DNA from: Polaribacter sp. Hel_I_88
GTDB taxonomy: Bacteria > Bacteroidota > Bacteroidia > Flavobacteriales > Flavobacteriaceae
Reading direction: 5' to 3'
Length of the DNA stretch: 64,000 nt
Assembly: GCF_000687935.1 (NCBI RefSeq)
Contig: NZ_JHZZ01000001.1
Coordinates: forward strand, 3,172,001-3,236,000
Below the pieces are notes generated by a model. It was given only the letters and a program-made list of their open reading frames with translations, had not been told where the DNA came from and ran no database searches. The translations under genes were made by a program, and so were the position numbers. Shown in pieces: positions 63,091 to 64,000 of the stretch; within the stretch, counting starts at the first letter, position 1; each line of letters opens with the position of its first letter.

Positions 63091-64000
63091 ATGCAAATAG
63101 ATAATCAAATTTTTGACCTGATTCAGGAAGAGAAAGAAAGACAATTAAATGGTTTGGAATTAATAGCTTCAGAAAACTTTGTAAGTGATCAAGTTATGCA
63201 AGCTCAAGGTTCTATTTTAACCAATAAATATGCTGAAGGATATCCTGGAAAGCGTTATTATGGAGGTTGTGAAATTGTAGATATTGTAGAGCAAATTGCT
63301 ATTGATAGAGCTAAAGAATTGTTTGGTGCTGAATATGTAAACGTGCAGCCACATTCTGGTTCTCAAGCAAATACAGCTGTATTTTTTGCTTGTTTAAAAC
63401 CTGGAGATAAAATTTTAGGATTCGATTTGTCTCATGGTGGCCATTTAACACATGGTTCTCCAGTAAATTTTTCTGGTAAATTATACAATCCTGTTTTTTA
63501 TGGAGTAGATAAAGAAACTGGTATTTTAAATTATGATAAAATTCAAGAAACGGCTACCAAAGAACAACCAAAATTAATTATTGCTGGTGCTTCTGCTTAT
63601 TCTAGAGATATCGATTTTGAACGTTTTAGAAAAATTGCAGATTCAGTTGGCGCAATTTTAATGGCAGATATTTCTCATCCTGCAGGTTTAATTGCAAAAG
63701 GAATTTTAAATGATCCATTACCTCATTGTCATATTGTAACGTCTACAACACATAAAACGTTACGTGGACCAAGAGGAGGAATCATTATGATTGGTAAAGA
63801 TTTTGAAAATCCGTTTGGAGAAACTTTAAAATCTGGCAAACCAAAAATGATGTCTACTTTGCTAAACTCTGCTGTTTTTCCTGGAAATCAAGGAGGTCCT
63901 TTAGAGCACGTTATTGCTGCAAAAGCCATTGCTTTTGGTGAGGCTTTAACAGATGAGTTTTTAGAATATCAAATTCAAGTAAAAGAAAATGCTGCTGCAA
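63091..64000 (+). CDS. glyA: Serine hydroxymethyltransferase GlyA, 3'-truncated by the window edge
   Basis: The first 303 residues are present. The start [18 protein letters not shown] and [27 protein letters not shown] and the pyridoxal-phosphate Lys in [14 protein letters not shown] are all diagnostic. The enzyme interconverts serine and glycine and makes methylene-tetrahydrofolate. The remaining third lies beyond the window. It is divergent from fahA with a 200-bp spacer. Confidence 0.96.
   Translation, partial: MQIDNQIFDLIQEEKERQLNGLELIASENFVSDQVMQAQGSILTNKYAEGYPGKRYYGGCEIVDIVEQIAIDRAKELFGAEYVNVQPHSGSQANTAVFFACLKPGDKILGFDLSHGGHLTHGSPVNFSGKLYNPVFYGVDKETGILNYDKIQETATKEQPKLIIAGASAYSRDIDFERFRKIADSVGAILMADISHPAGLIAKGILNDPLPHCHIVTSTTHKTLRGPRGGIIMIGKDFENPFGETLKSGKPKMMSTLLNSAVFPGNQGGPLEHVIAAKAIAFGEALTDEFLEYQIQVKENAAA

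Noticed and set aside
1..64000. tRNA, rRNA, tmRNA or RNase P RNA genes
   Set aside because: I found no cloverleaf with a T-arm GGTTCRANTCC pattern and no recognisable rRNA or other conserved RNA core in the spacers. A covariance-model scan would be decisive.

Overview
The window is AT-rich DNA from a member of the Bacteroidota, most likely a marine Flavobacteriaceae (Polaribacter/Tenacibaculum-like). The evidence is the fused ccoNO oxidase gene, a single-heme CcoP, a DnaX without zinc module, LytTR signalling, MiaE, many weak Shine-Dalgarno starts and TAnnTTTG-type promoter candidates. The genus is an inference. Both end genes (ccoI at the left, glyA at the right) run off the window. I found no rRNA, tRNA or CRISPR array.

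Layout. (1) 1-9363: a cbb3 cytochrome oxidase block on the + strand: ccoI, hemN, ccoS, ccoNO fusion, ccoQ (55 aa), ccoP, ccoG, ccoH and a TauE/SafE-like membrane protein. (2) 9577-12625: an H-NOX nitric oxide sensor, a PAS-GAF histidine kinase overlapping it by one base, and a LytTR response regulator. (3) 12762-25360: what looks like an exopolysaccharide locus, made of a TPR/outer-membrane barrel protein, a flippase, a GT4 glycosyltransferase, a three-gene overlapping operon (GT-C-like membrane protein, Ig-like exported protein, membrane-anchored GH-A glycosidase), a response-regulator/GT2 fusion and a translationally coupled degenerate copy of its GT domain. (4) 25377-33505: an accessory region with an NmrA-like protein, nine exact-length 42-bp repeats, a single-chain restriction-modification gene split by an IS1182-family element (the break can be rebuilt in frame), a cluster of palindromic repeats and an orphan HigA-like antitoxin. 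(5) 33568-41419: a periplasmic nitrate reductase operon with a tetraheme NapB-like protein, a tetraheme lipoprotein and a ferredoxin/NrfD quinol module, preceded by an outer-membrane porin. (6) 41601-64000: mostly housekeeping (mnmE, mscS, dps, miaE, DEAD-box helicase, antiporter, dnaX, msrA, ompH, miaA, K+ channel, fumarylacetoacetase, glyA), interrupted at 54031-57359 by one IS nested inside another.

How it fits together. The cbb3 and Nap systems serve low-oxygen and nitrate respiration. Both are preceded by a matching ATGA(C/T)-N4-GTCAT palindrome with Fnr-like geometry, so I infer one Crp/Fnr-type regulator. The H-NOX circuit sits between respiration and polysaccharide genes. In other bacteria H-NOX/kinase pairs control biofilm, so the response-regulator/GT2 fusion is a plausible second output of this kinase. 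That link, and the idea that the polysaccharide locus is an undescribed phospho-controlled system, are inferences.
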